Shown one piece after another: positions 11,340-21,714 of a DNA stretch of 64,000 nucleotides; position 1 is the first letter of the stretch; the number at the start of each line of letters is the position of its first letter. The notes beneath the pieces were generated by a model that did no database searches, had not been told where the DNA came from, and worked only from the letters and a program-made list of their open reading frames with translations. Position numbers and translations under genes: made by a program. This DNA is from Eustoma russellianum (taxonomy: Eukaryota > Streptophyta > Magnoliopsida > Gentianales > Gentianaceae): assembly GCA_036186865.1 (NCBI GenBank), contig AP025062.1, forward strand, positions 11,274,926 through 11,338,925, written 5' to 3'.

Positions 11340-12057
11340 CTGCGATCCCAGCAAAAGAACTTTGCGATTTCTGCAGAAACTGCAGAACCAAAACTCCAAT
11401 CGTTCTCAAACTCCATCCCAATCATTCCAGGACTAATCCCTACTATCATCTCATACTTAAACTACAAATTGAACACTACGCACATACTTAGCAAAGTTTT
11501 AAGCCTAGAACTCAAGGATTTCAACCCTACGAATCCAAAGATCCCACCTTTCACCCTCAAACCCTAACAAACAATAAACGATGGCCAGAACACAGTAATT
11601 GCATCGAATTCACATATAGATAAACAAGAGTATAATACTGCATGGTGATCCAACTTTGATACAAAAGTAGGGCCTTTTTCTTTCACAAAGCGTAGGAACT
11701 TATAAGAAGATTACTTGCCTTTGATTACTAACAATCAGATTGAAAAAATGAATAGAGGTTGGATCAGTTCCTGGAGGTTGTCTTCCTCTTCTAAGCTGTT
11801 GGAGAATCGGCTAGGGCTTGGGGGAGGAGAAGGAGGCCGACGTTTTTCCGAGAAATGGGGGAAGGAGTGACGCTCTTTCAGTTTTTGTTATGGGAAAGGG
11901 TAAATTTTGAATTTCTAAATTGTCTTTTACCTAGATTCTTTTTCTTTAATTCTTAATTCTAATATTTAAGCTAAAATTAGTTGCTAAATAATTGATTATT
12001 AATTCTTAAAATTCCTTCCCTCATTTAATTAAGCTCCGGAGGATGCGGGGCATAACA

Positions 12058-12231
12058 ATATTAGATGCTAAGGTTAAATGATTAATATCACACGACTTAG
12101 ATGTAAATTTATGGCATAGGCGGTTAGGCCATATAGGGATTTCAACCATAGAAAAGTTAGCTAAGAAGAATCTAATTAGATGTATGCCTAAGTTAGACTT
12201 GGATAATTTTCAACTATGTGAAACTTGTATT
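12058..12231 (+). mobile_element. Copia A, continuation after G1 (GAG-pre-integrase), truncated
   Basis: After G1 ends at 12057, the text resumes with the same words that follow this point in copia C (about 38480-38650): a Leu-Trp-His-Arg-Arg-Leu-Gly-His stretch and the Cys-x2-Cys of the integrase zinc site. A stop codon (TGA near 12079) breaks the frame. Similarity to B and C ends at about 12231, so the rest of the pol gene and the 3' LTR of copia A are missing from the window. Confidence 0.8.
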
Positions 12232-12813
12232 AAAAGATATACAGATTGTCACCTTATTGTCGCACGTCAACTGAGCTGAAGCCTTGAGTGGAAAACCAAT
12301 TGAGTTTTTAATAAAAAGAGAATATAAATGAAATGGTTTGGGGTGAAATTCCCCAACCGTACCTGCACTTAATGTTTCAGCCGCCTTCTCCATCTTTCTG
12401 GATTCTTCTCCTTTAATTTTTGTCGTATTCTCATCCTAGCTGATTGTCTTCTCTTCTCCATCCACTTTTGTGAAAAATGCTGCTACTGGTGGGGTTATCT
12501 ACGCCGCTATTGGTCTCCTTTGGGATGCCCAGTTGTTTCTTGGAACACTCGTGCTGATAACATATTATAAATTCAAGTAATACAAAATAGAAAATATGGA
12601 AGAAAAGAAAAGACAACAAGTAGAGAATTAGAATGTATTTGATATATTGTTCTGACATATGTCCAACATAGTGTCCTATTTATGGGACTATGGGAAAAAT
12701 GATACATTGAATTGGTTACAGCCTTTGTTGTTCTGTAGGACACATTTTGATTGTTCTAACCTTTGTAGTTCTCAAAATCACCTTTAGACATCCACAATAT
12801 AATATTCATAACA
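12232..12813 (-). mobile_element. possible short LTR retroelement remnant, minus strand
   Basis: Minus-strand reading from 12813 starts TGTTATGAATATTATA, as many short plant copia LTRs do, has a TATA-like CATAAATAGG near 12680, and reaches TTATAATATGTTATCAGCACG near 12550, a word I associate with the LTR/leader junction of small plant copia elements. No gag or pol can be recognised in the remaining 300 bases next to copia A. An LTR of about 250 bases is possible. The ORF at 12431-12658 is not called. The assignment is tentative. Confidence 0.35.
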
Positions 12814-13382
12814 CTAAATTCATATTATGCTAATTTGAACAAATATCAGCGGACTGAATACACGTCTGGAATTAGAAGGTCAAGATATCTTACCTTGATT
12901 ACCTTTACTTTATCAACAAAGTAATATTCCTTTTAATAATCAATAACAGAACAACCAACTCATTACTTAATCATCAACGTTTAAAAAATAAAAATAAAAA
13001 CAAGGGCAAGTGAGAAAGTTTGTCAATCGACAACTAGTTTGCTTGAAATATAATTAAATTTGCTTTAACCTTGTCAATCCCGCAGCCAACATGCCAACTT
13101 TTCAAACGTAATTTTATCCCGTCTCATCGACCAAAGCACACCAAATGCTTCTTTTTTAAAACCCCATATGCCATCAAAGATAGTGGTACGTGGGGGAAAA
13201 TACAAAAATATTACACTTTTATTAAGAATACATACTTTTTCATGGCTTTAATTACTTGAAGTTAAGAGAACGTTGGGCGACACAAATAAAACATACCCAA
13301 CCGCAAATTAACATATAAGAGCTCCCTATCTGTTTGCATGTGGCCCCTCAACATAATAGTTTTTACTCAAATTGTTTTTACA
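12814..13382. other. unassigned AT-rich DNA
   Basis: I see no gene, repeat structure or element end in this stretch. It abuts the CCA target duplication of the CACTA element. Confidence 0.6.
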
Positions 13383-13385
13383 CCA

Positions 13386-13398
13386 CACCACAAAAAGA
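13386..13398 (+). repeat. CACTA left terminal inverted repeat
   Basis: CACCACAAAAAGA pairs with the right end (20684-20696), whose complement reads CACCACAAAAAAA. The preceding CCA (13383-13385) is the target duplication. Confidence 0.9.
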
Positions 13399-13399
13399 A

Positions 13400-13830
13400 T
13401 TTCATTTACCGACGACAACTTCACCGACGAACCACGGTTTGTCGGTGTTGCGTCGGTACTTTGCGACGCATTTGCGATACACTCATTTTCGTCGTTAATT
13501 GCGACGAAAATACGATGACAAGCATTGTCGCTAACAAAAAAGTAGTCAGGTTTTCAATTTCGTCGGTGTTTTGTCGGTGGTTCGTCGCTATTCTGTGTGT
13601 TTTATTCGTCGCTATGTAGTTTGTAGCGTCACGTCGCTATATCGTCGCTATTGTTTCGCTAAATTTCCAGAACACGGATAAAAAAATTTCGTCGGTGAGT
13701 AGGTTCTTGGCGTTGTGTATCGTCGGTTTTTTTGTCGATGAAACCCGCGTGTCGCAAATCTTTTGTTTTACTTTTCGTTCGTATTCCGATTTGTCGTTGT
13801 ATCGTCGCAGATTCGTCGAGGATTAAACAC
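13400..13830. repeat. left subterminal repeats of CACTA element
   Basis: Many direct and inverted copies of CGACGAA, TCGTCGC, TTGCGACG and TCGTCGGT variants. In Spm-type elements such subterminal motifs bind the element-encoded TnpA-like protein and are needed for transposition. Confidence 0.85.
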
Positions 13831-13962
13831 GTGTATTAATTAAGGAAAAAGAAAGCGGTGATTGGAAAAAAAATTTATTAATTTAATAATAAAAATTTAC
13901 ATTATGTGACGAAAAACTAAAAAAAGAAATCTAAAAGAGAGGCGGAGAGGGGCCGTTCACTC

Positions 13963-14076
13963 TTCGTCATCGGAAGAAAGAGTGGCCGCCACATTCTCTG
14001 TGAACTCTGTGAGGAGGTGCTTCAGCTTGTAATATCTGAATTTCAACTTCCGCAGCCATTGATACATGAGCTGAAG
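13963..14076 (-). pseudogene. minus-strand coding tail next to TNP2, unidentified
   Basis: Read on the minus strand, the bases between the left subterminal region and TNP2 are open for about 38 codons. They end in a stop at 13963-13965 after an acidic Ser-Ser-Asp-Asp-Glu-Glu end, preceded by a basic, aromatic-rich stretch. The frame has no start and abuts the first recognisable TNP2 codon at 14077, so it could be the 3' end of a convergent gene joined to TNP2 by deletion. It could equally be chance. I do not recognise the family. Confidence 0.25.
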
Positions 14077-16614
14077 TGGTTGTGGGAGTTTGGCGTGGAG
14101 ACGTTCGATGTATCGACCAAACAAAACTTCCAGCTATGCGCTGCGCTGATGTGGACCATCAGCGACTTCCCGGCTTATTCTATGTTGTCGGGGTGAAGCA
14201 CAGCGGGGAAATACGCTTGCCCTTGCTGCATGAAGCAAGCGAAGACGATGTCCTTGAAACATGGACGTAAGATTTGCTGGTTCGACAGCCATAGGAAGTT
14301 CCTGCCCAGACGTCATTTGTACAGAAAGAACGTGACGCCGTTCATTCCTGGCATCGTCGAGAAGGACATGAAGCCCGAGCTTCTCACGGGTGCGGAGGTG
14401 TTGGAGGAGATAGACAGTTGTGGATTCGTGGGGGTCGCTGATGATCCGGACGGCAGCCACAACGCAGACCTGGCCTGTTACTGTATCGGGTGGAAGAAGA
14501 GAAGCATATTCTGGGAGCTTCCGTATTGGAAGAGCAATATGATCCGACACAACCTGGATGTCATGCACATTGAGAAGAGCGTGCTTGACAACATTTTCAA
14601 TACGGTGCTGAATGTGCCTGGAAAAACGAAAGACAATTTGAAGGCACGACTTGATATGCGCGACCTCAATATGCGACCGGAGCTGCATCCCGTTGGCACA
14701 TCCTACATGCCGAAGTCCTCTTACACGCTGAATGCAGAGCAGGTCAGTGCATTGTTAGCCTAGCTAGGGACGGCTAGATTTCCTAACGGCATGTTTCGAA
14801 CCTGTCTAAGAACATCGACGTGAATAAACGCGGTTTGCACGGGATGAAGAGCCACGACTGTCACGTGTTCATGTAACGGTTGATGCCCATTGCATTCCGC
14901 GAGCTGCTTCCAACCAATGTATGGGAAGCACTTACCGAGATGAGTTTGTTCTTCAGATGTCTTACATCCACGAGACTCAGGACGGATGATATGTCAAGGC
15001 TGGAGGGCGAAATCCCATTGATCATTTGCAAGCTGGAAACTATATTCCCTCCGGCCTTCTTTGATTCAATGGAACACCTGCCAGTTCATCTACCATACGA
15101 GACACGTGTTGGTGGTCCTGTTCAATACAGGTGGATGTATCCGTTCGAGAGGTACTCTTATTTATTACGTGACGTTCTTATGTGTCTAAGCGCAAGCATT
15201 TGAACAGATATTCCCTATATGAACAGATATCTCAGGCATTTGAAGCTGAACATCAAGAACAAGGCGAAAGTCGAGGCCTCGATGTGCAATGCCTACCTGA
15301 CGGAGGAAGCCTCGACCTTCGCGTCTCATTACTTCGATCCAGATGTCCCGTCGAGGTGCAGAGATGTTCCCCGGAACGATGACGGCATTTCCAGATCCGG
15401 TGTCCTCCCGATATTCACACATCTGATCAGATTTCACGGACAGGGAAAGGAAATGATATTGGGGGACAGCGAGCGGAAATTTCTCATTCTTATGTTTTGC
15501 GCAACTGCCGTCAAGTCAACCGTTTCCAGAGGTATAAACGATATCCAATTTTAATTTGTAAATACCTTGCGCTACTCTATCCATTATATTACAAAGATAT
15601 ACAGGGTACTCATTCGTAATTTGCTTCAGCTTGTTCGTTGATTTATTGCAACATCGTTAACCAAGTATATCGAGCGATGCAATAAACAATGAGTTAGATG
15701 CCAAGTTTGCTGATTGGTTCAGGTGGCATGTAAGTTTACATATTTGCCGGTTACGTGTACATCATGTTATATGCATTTATTGCCCCGTTGATGTATACTT
15801 ACTTGTCGTTTTACAGGCGAGCAAAGGTCATCTGGCTGACGATGAGTACGGTTACATTCTGACACCAGGAGCCGAGGGTCCATTGAACAGAGTCACGCGC
15901 CACGATATGTGTTTTGTCAACGGTTATAGATTCCACACAGTTTCCCATGCCAGTCGAAACTCGTCGGAGAACAGCGGAGTGTGTGTCAAGTGGTATGATA
16001 ATAGCCCGGACGAGGATGACTTCTACGGCTACTTTACTGACATCATTGAGCTCGAATATCCCGCATTGCCTATAAAGCGGGTGGTGCTATTCAAATGCGA
16101 ATGGTACGATCAAACTCGTGAAGGTTATCGCGCTGGCACAAAGGTTCATGACCGATATAAGTTGGTAGACATACACCAAGGGTGACGGTACAGAAAGTAC
16201 GATCCATTCGTTTTGGCTAGTCAAGCGTCCCAGGTGTACTATCTATCGTATCCAACAACGAGGATGAATGCGAGCTCAAAAGACTGGCGAGCCATGTGCA
16301 AAGTGAAATTGAGCAAGTTTGATGTCAGTATACAGCCAGGTTCAGATGGCACGGATGCCGCATTTCAAGAAGAAAACTCGCCCGTTCTGGATACGACACA
16401 TGTTGAACTGCACAACCTCCCTCTAAATGATCTCAACGGCGGTTTCATCGAAATTCATCTCAACATACAACCGCCTGACAATATTGAAGATGTAGGCGAA
16501 GACGAATACGAGGATGAAGAGGACGACGAGCATGTAGATGAAGATGAAAATGAAGATGAAAATGAGGATGAAAATGAAGATGCGTATGAGGATGCGGATG
16601 ACAATGAAGATTGA
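14077..16614 (+). pseudogene. TNP2-like transposase of CACTA element, 5'-truncated and broken
   Basis: TNP2 is the DNA-cleaving transposase of En/Spm elements. The text starts mid-domain with Leu-Trp-Glu-Phe-Gly-Val, so several hundred N-terminal residues are missing. Transposase_21 runs to about 14760 and contains the Asn-x-Asp-Val-Met-His-x-Glu-Lys-Ser word. DUF4218 follows (about 14860-15540, His-Asp-Cys-His), then DUF4216 (15830-16185, Asn-Gly-x-Arg-Phe-His-Thr), with a GT-AG intron at about 15729-15817. Breaks: TGA at 14194-14196 (usual Trp/Tyr position), TAG at 14761-14763, a frameshift near 14795, TAA at 14874-14876, a shift near 15200 and TGA at 16183-16185. The C-terminus, about 16490-16611, is almost all Asp/Glu/Asn repeats. 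Confidence 0.88.
16490..16614 (+). repeat. acidic repeat encoding the TNP2 C-terminus
   Basis: A run of GATGAAAATGAA-like hexamer units encodes alternating Asp/Glu/Asn residues up to the TGA at 16612-16614. It looks like a recent microsatellite expansion. Confidence 0.7.
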
Positions 16615-16744
16615 GGTTAGTCACAATTTTTTATGTACCTCATTAGGCGAAAGTGTGTATGTGTTGATGTACTTATACACATGTATATACATAATGTGTG
16701 TGTGTAAGTACTTTATATTTTGTATTATTTTTTTCCAATACTGA

Positions 16745-16860
16745 TGGCACCGACAAGTTACCGACGAAACCTGTCGTCGCAAATTTGAAATAGCGACGCC
16801 ACAGTAATAGCGACGGACTTTCGTCGCTAGTGCGTCGCAAAATTTTCGACTAAAAGCTGA
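16745..16860. promoter_or_regulatory. internal patch of CACTA subterminal motifs, likely promoter of the second gene
   Basis: Between TNP2 and the Transposase_24 gene, about 115 bases carry the same CGACGAAA, TCGTCGC and GCGACG words as the element ends. They are followed by a pyrimidine-rich leader with CTTCTCCGGTTAG. The placement suggests binding sites at the promoter of the second gene, hence possible self-regulation. The motif copies are seen; the role is inferred. Confidence 0.5.
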
Positions 16861-17039
16861 AAACCCTTCTCTTCTTCCCCATTTCTTCCCCCGCAATTTC
16901 TTCCCACCCCCCCACGGCGATTTCCCCTCTCAGACCCCCGGCGAAATCCCCTCTCCTCCCCTGACGAAATCCCATTTCTTTTTCGGTGACCTCCCTTCTC
17001 CGGTTAGTTTTTCTTCCTATTTCGTTTTTAATGATTTTA

Positions 17040-17179
17040 ATTAGTTATATTTCGTTTTATACATATATACATTACACACGCACACTACATATATATACAT
17101 TATATATATATAAACACGCACATATACACACACTCGGTGTATTTTATAAAATATATATGTAGATACATGTATATATGGG

Positions 17180-17211
<32 letters not shown>

Positions 17212-17429
17212 CATATATATATACACACATATATATATATATGTATATGTATGTATGTATACGGATATACATATATATATATGGGTATATATGTATATAC
17301 AGTTTTTGATATATACATATATACGGTTTTATACATGTATATATATATATATTTCACTGTTTTTAGGTATATATACTAAATATATATATATATATACGGT
17401 TTTACATTTATATATATATATATCTCACT

Positions 17430-17463
<34 letters not shown>

Positions 17464-17504
17464 GGTTTCACATATGTATATATATAGTTCACTGTTTTTT
17501 TAAG

Positions 17505-17547
<43 letters not shown>

Positions 17548-17705
17548 AAGTTATATATATATGTATATACGGTTTTTGATATATACATATATACGGTTTT
17601 ATACATGTATATATATATATATTTCACTGTTTTTAGGTATATATTTTTTTTGAAACTGTTTTTAGGTATATATACATAAATATATATATACATATACGGT
17701 TTTAC

Positions 17706-17740
<35 letters not shown>

Positions 17741-17765
17741 ACTTTTTTTTAATAAATATATATAT

Positions 17766-17813
<48 letters not shown>

Positions 17814-18010
17814 GTTTTCACATATGTGTATATATATAGTTCACTGTTTTTTAAGCATATATATTTATATACAAAATATATATTTCGGTGTATATATGTA
17901 TTATATATATATATATTTTGTGTATATATGTATTATATATATATATGTATTTTATATATATATATATATATTTCGGTGTATATATGTAATATATATATAT
18001 ATATTCGGCC
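17040..18010. repeat. AT-rich (TATA)n compound microsatellite inside CACTA element
   Basis: Almost 1 kb of TA/TATATG dinucleotide tracts is punctuated by short words such as CGGTTTTA, CACATATG and TTCACTGTTTTT. The same ordered set of words occurs twice, about 17290-17510 and 17565-17860, so the tract was partly duplicated. Apparent ORFs here (Tyr-Ile repeats on both strands) are artefacts of low complexity. Confidence 0.92.
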
Positions 18011-18239
18011 ATTAAGTAATTTTTGGCTTAATTGACTTTAATTTTATGAATAGTATGTTTCAATAGTTAAGATATAATATGTGATGAAATATGACTAAAT
18101 TTGAATGTATATAATATATTATAAGACAAATATATATAAATGTATATATAAATGATTTATTTATTTTTTGCCCTTAGGCCTTTTATGAAAAAATAACCTT
18201 ATTATGTAGTACACATGTATATATGTATAATATATATCT

Positions 18240-20000
18240 ACGCCGCCACCCACACCCACCGGTTCAGCACCTCATCCGGCGTCTGATGCGGCATCGGACG
18301 AGGGTGTCATACAAGGGCATCGTGCCCTCCCTTGGTCACATGATACCCATACGTAAGTAATGATTTATTTTTTTTAACACGTTTTCAAATATATTTCACG
18401 CGTTATTTTTTCCTAACAACTTCACCTCTTTCAGGTTTGCACCGGACTCGGGCAACATTTCCGGTTGCATCACTCGGTCCTTCCACCTGAGGCAAGACCC
18501 AGCTGGATATGCCTGGTCCCGTGTCACCCCGCAGACACATAGGTTCTACTGGGATGAGTTTCAAGTATTCAAATTTGATGAATTTCACTTTTTTGATACG
18601 TAATCGATCATTACTTTTCTAACCACGTTTTTACTTTTCCTCCGTATAATAATTGCAGAAGGCGTACAGCTGGCCAGCTGACATCGCCCACGACGTGGAG
18701 CAGGCCTGGCGGCATAGGGCCGCCAAACGCTACAGGGACTTCGTCAACTCGCACAAGACCAGGTGGGAGCGTGACCCCAATTCTGCCAGGCCTGCCTACG
18801 TATCCGAGGCCACCTAGGCGGGGTGGATAGAATGGTGGATGGACCCTGCTACCCAAGCCCGCAGCGTCCGGAACACGGCGAACCGGCAAAACGGAAATGT
18901 ACAGGGCCTAGCACCTGCCACACACTCAGGTGGTTCGGTTTCCCACGCCACCACGATGCGTTCTATGGTAAGTATTTTAATATTGGATTATTTAGATTCA
19001 TTGATTTCATTGGATTATTTAGATTCATTGACTTAAGTGGATTATTTACATTCATTGACTTAAGTAGATTATTTATATTCATTGATTTCTTATGTCGCTG
19101 TTGTTTTTTTGGTATTCGTATATGGTTAATTTAAGTAGTATATGTGTTCATTTGCCTTTTTCTTTTTATTTTTGATTTGACTTGGGAGAGGCCTTTAAGG
19201 TCGGGATACCTCCGATAAACGAATAGGTCATGCCGAAATTTTTAAAATTCTAGATTTCACTAACATATTTTATTTCATTCTTTCAGCAGGAGGAGACGGG
19301 GGAGTGGCCAGCCTCCTACGATCTCTTCTACAAGACGCATCGGAAGAAAGCCTCCGACGGGACGGAGGACTGGATCACAGCGAAGGCCCGCGACATCAGT
19401 GTAAGTAGACAACGATATCATTTGTTTTTTCCTTAGTTTGTTTTATTGCTAAACCCTAAACCCTAACAATTCTTATTCTCATTTCAGGACGAGTACAACA
19501 GATTATTCGCACAAAAGAGAGAAGAGGCCGACAAGAACCGCACTTATTGGGATGCGGTTCAGACCGTCGGCCCTCAGAATAAGAAGAATAGGGAGGTGTA
19601 CGGGGTTGGATCAGCAGCGCCGCGCTTCTTTCCCGAAGTTCTGCATCCAGGTGCTTCCTCTGAGGCCAGCACCTCCGCGCCTTCTACGGTCCCAGAGAAT
19701 CTTTCGCGCCTGGAATCAGAGCATGCGGCGCTGCAGCATGAGGTGGAGACCATCAGGACGCAGCATGAGGAGAGTGTACAGGCACTGCGGTCGCAGTTGA
19801 CTCAGACCCAACAGGAGCTGCAGCAGTCGCTTCAGCAAGCGCTTCAGCAGGCGGTTGAGCATGCGCAGCAACAGACGAACCAGCAAATCTCGCAGCTATC
19901 GCATCTCATCATCTCTATCATTTCCAGCTCCTCGCAGCCTCAGCCTCCCCCTAATGGTCACTCTTCTCCGCATGATCCCCCTCCATCTTCCTCTGCATAG
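18240..20000 (+). pseudogene. Transposase_24-like (Ptta/En/Spm) second protein of CACTA element
   Basis: This is the accessory transposon protein usually found 3' of TNP2. Exons read: up to 18352; 18435-18564; 18659-18967; 19287-19400; 19488-20000, all with GT-AG borders and matching frames. Recognisable words include Arg-Phe-Tyr-Trp-Asp-Glu-Phe at an exon end, Ala-Tyr-x-Ser-Glu-Ala-Thr, Ser-x-Tyr-Asp-Leu-Phe-x-Lys-Thr-His, and Tyr-Gly-Val-Gly-Ser-Ala-Ala. The last exon adds a Gln-rich coiled coil (about 19700-19900), probably for oligomerisation, and a Pro/Ser-rich end. One in-frame TAG at 18815-18817 replaces what is normally a Trp. The first exon start is uncertain; a Pro/Thr-rich head precedes 18352. 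Apart from that stop it looks intact. Confidence 0.8.
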
Positions 20001-20299
20001 TATTTTATTTTTTGATTTTTCGTACAGTCTATTTCATTTATTGTATTGACATATTCTTTGTACTTTTATATTTTATATGAGATTTATACGGATTCTATTT
20101 CGTTTGTGTTGTTTAATTATACGAACTTCAGTACGCAAGTACTGTATTTCTGTATAACATTCGTACAAATGATTTAATATACAAAATAAAATATATTATA
20201 AAAATTAAATAATAATAAAAACTATTTAATTAATAATATATTGTATTATTTATAAATTAAAAATATTTAATATTTAATATTAAATATTAAATTAAAAAT

Positions 20300-20690
20300 A
20301 GCGACGAACCTGCGACGAAACCGAAATGTCGCAGACCGAAAATAAAAAAAATCAAAAATTTAAAAATAGCGACGAAAAAATATACCGACGAAACTTTGCG
20401 ACGAAATAATATGTCGCAGAAAGGAAATAAAAAATAAAATAGCGACGAAAAAAATACACCGACGAAAAAACGACGGCAATAACAGGTCACAGACCTGACA
20501 GATTTTCGTCGCAACTGTGCAACGAAACACCGACGAAATTTTTCCGTCCCAATATAGCGACGCTTCACCAACGAAATTCACTTTGCGACAAGCCGTATTA
20601 CGACCTACTGTTTTCGTCGCTATTTCGTCGCTATATGCCTCTAGCGACGAAATGGCGACGATTTTTGTCTGTCGCTATCTGTCTTTTTTT
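20300..20690. repeat. right subterminal repeats of CACTA element
   Basis: Dense GCGACGAAA and TTCGTCGC copies, matching the left end and the internal patch at 16745-16855. Confidence 0.85.
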
Positions 20691-20696
20691 GTGGTG
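20684..20696 (-). repeat. CACTA right terminal inverted repeat
   Basis: The sequence ends TTTTTTTGTGGTG and is followed by CCA (20697-20699), the second copy of the target duplication. Confidence 0.9.
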
Positions 20697-20699
20697 CCA

Positions 20700-21709
20700 G
20701 ACCAATTAATAGCCAACTACAGTTGGATATATGTGTAATAATCCTTACGTGCAACAAGAACAACCATACCCAGTATATCTCAACGTCAGCAAAAGTTATC
20801 GCCAGAGTCTAAGAATAATAAGAAACAAGTAAACAATATCTACATCTCAAGAGACAGAGAATTTGCTTCGATCGAGACTCCGACTCTACTTAATATCATC
20901 AAGTTAATTTTGATGATAGTGATGGTTTGATAAGTGGTTAGTGGTTAATAGTCAATGGTCGACGATGACCAATCAGCACTCAACTGCCACCAGAGTCGAG
21001 TAAAAGGTCATCGAGCTGCCCGAATCAAGCACACGGTCGTGGGTTGAACTGAATGGGCCTGACCCAAAACAATGCTCTTAATTGGGATTAAAATTACCAT
21101 TGTAATCTGGGTATAGCTATGAACATATCTCGATGGTCAAATGGAGATGTAGAAAAAGAACTAATTAGATAAAAGAAAGGTGAAAATAATTTTCAAAATA
21201 AAAAAAAATATAGAAAAAGGGAATAAAGAAGAGCAAACAACAAAAAGTACAACTGTAGGTTTCTTAAAAAGCCGGAAAGTTGTACCAACACAAATTTTAC
21301 AATGGTCAATGACCAAATATGATTAGTTGTTCATTGATCAATGAAATGTGTAAAAAATTTATGGGCTACTTGTTTCGGCCAATCACTCCCTTACTTGCAT
21401 GTCGATAAAACTTATTTCTCACTATTTTATTGTACAACTAGTTAATCAATGACCACAATAAAAATTTCTGCTGGAACCAATTCCCAGTGAAGGCATTTTT
21501 GGAAAACCCGCGTAAATAATATACTGAAGGGCGCGTGCCCTTAATACGCTAGATCAGGCCTAACGACAAGTCCTCTATCGCGTATTGGATATGTTTGGTT
21601 TGCTTAAATCCTTGTATTTTGTTTAGATGATTTAATTAAATGTTCTTCGAAATCAGGAACTTAATTTTCTCCTCTACATGATGCACCAGCCGGATGAAGA
21701 TTTAATCTA
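20700..21709. other. unassigned DNA between CACTA element and copia B
   Basis: I see no gene or repeat boundary here. The stretch is AT-rich with several TGGTCAATGACCA-like words around 20950 and 21305-21340. Confidence 0.6.
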
Positions 21710-21714
21710 TATAT

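Larger units (their letters stand above)
2559..12057 (-). mobile_element. Gypsy G1, Tekay/Del-like chromovirus with both LTRs
   Basis: This is a full-length but degenerate Ty3/gypsy element read on the minus strand. Order from its 5' end: LTR (9804-12057), primer site complementary to tRNA-iMet, gag, protease, reverse transcriptase, RNase H, integrase, C-terminal chromodomain-like tail, polypurine tract, LTR (2559-4903). The LTRs end in TGT...ACA; the left copy starts with TA, one change from TG. Long LTRs of 2.3 kb and the integrase tail with a chromodomain-like Trp-x4-(H)-E-x-T-W pattern point to the Tekay/Del clade of chromoviruses. It sits inside copia A with TSD ATGTT/ATATT. Several frameshifts and stops leave it non-autonomous. 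Confidence 0.92.
9804..12057 (-). repeat. 5' LTR of gypsy G1 (right copy in window)
   Basis: The 2254-base LTR, minus-strand orientation, starts TGTAGCGCC and ends CATAACA in plus-strand reading. It is collinear with 2559-4903 but about 90 bases shorter; one length difference lies near 11575, where a stretch present at about 4320-4430 is lacking. The hairpin array is at 10501-10664 and the palindrome cluster at 11108-11339. The next 5 bases (12058-12062) are the target duplication. Confidence 0.92.
13386..20696 (+). mobile_element. CACTA (En/Spm) DNA transposon, 7.3 kb
   Basis: The element begins CACCACAAAAA and ends TTTTTGTGGTG, perfect inverted ends, flanked by the 3-base duplication CCA (13383-13385 and 20697-20699). 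The first five bases are CACCA at both ends in place of the canonical CACTA. Dense CGACGAA/TTCGTCG subterminal repeats fill about 13400-13830 and 20300-20690. Inside are a truncated TNP2 transposase gene and a Transposase_24 gene, both on the plus strand, with a long AT microsatellite between. Three-base duplication, TNP2 and subterminal repeats establish the superfamily. Stops and a lost TNP2 5' part suggest a non-autonomous copy. Confidence 0.95.

Noticed and set aside
12431..12658. 75-codon minus-strand ORF taken as a host exon
   Set aside because: It spans the likely LTR/leader junction of a small retroelement and matches no family I know.
14134..14688. 184-codon minus-strand ORF opposite TNP2
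   Set aside because: It is the antisense of the recognised Transposase_21 domain.
17041..17693. Tyr-Ile-rich ORFs on both strands
   Set aside because: Low-complexity TA microsatellite.
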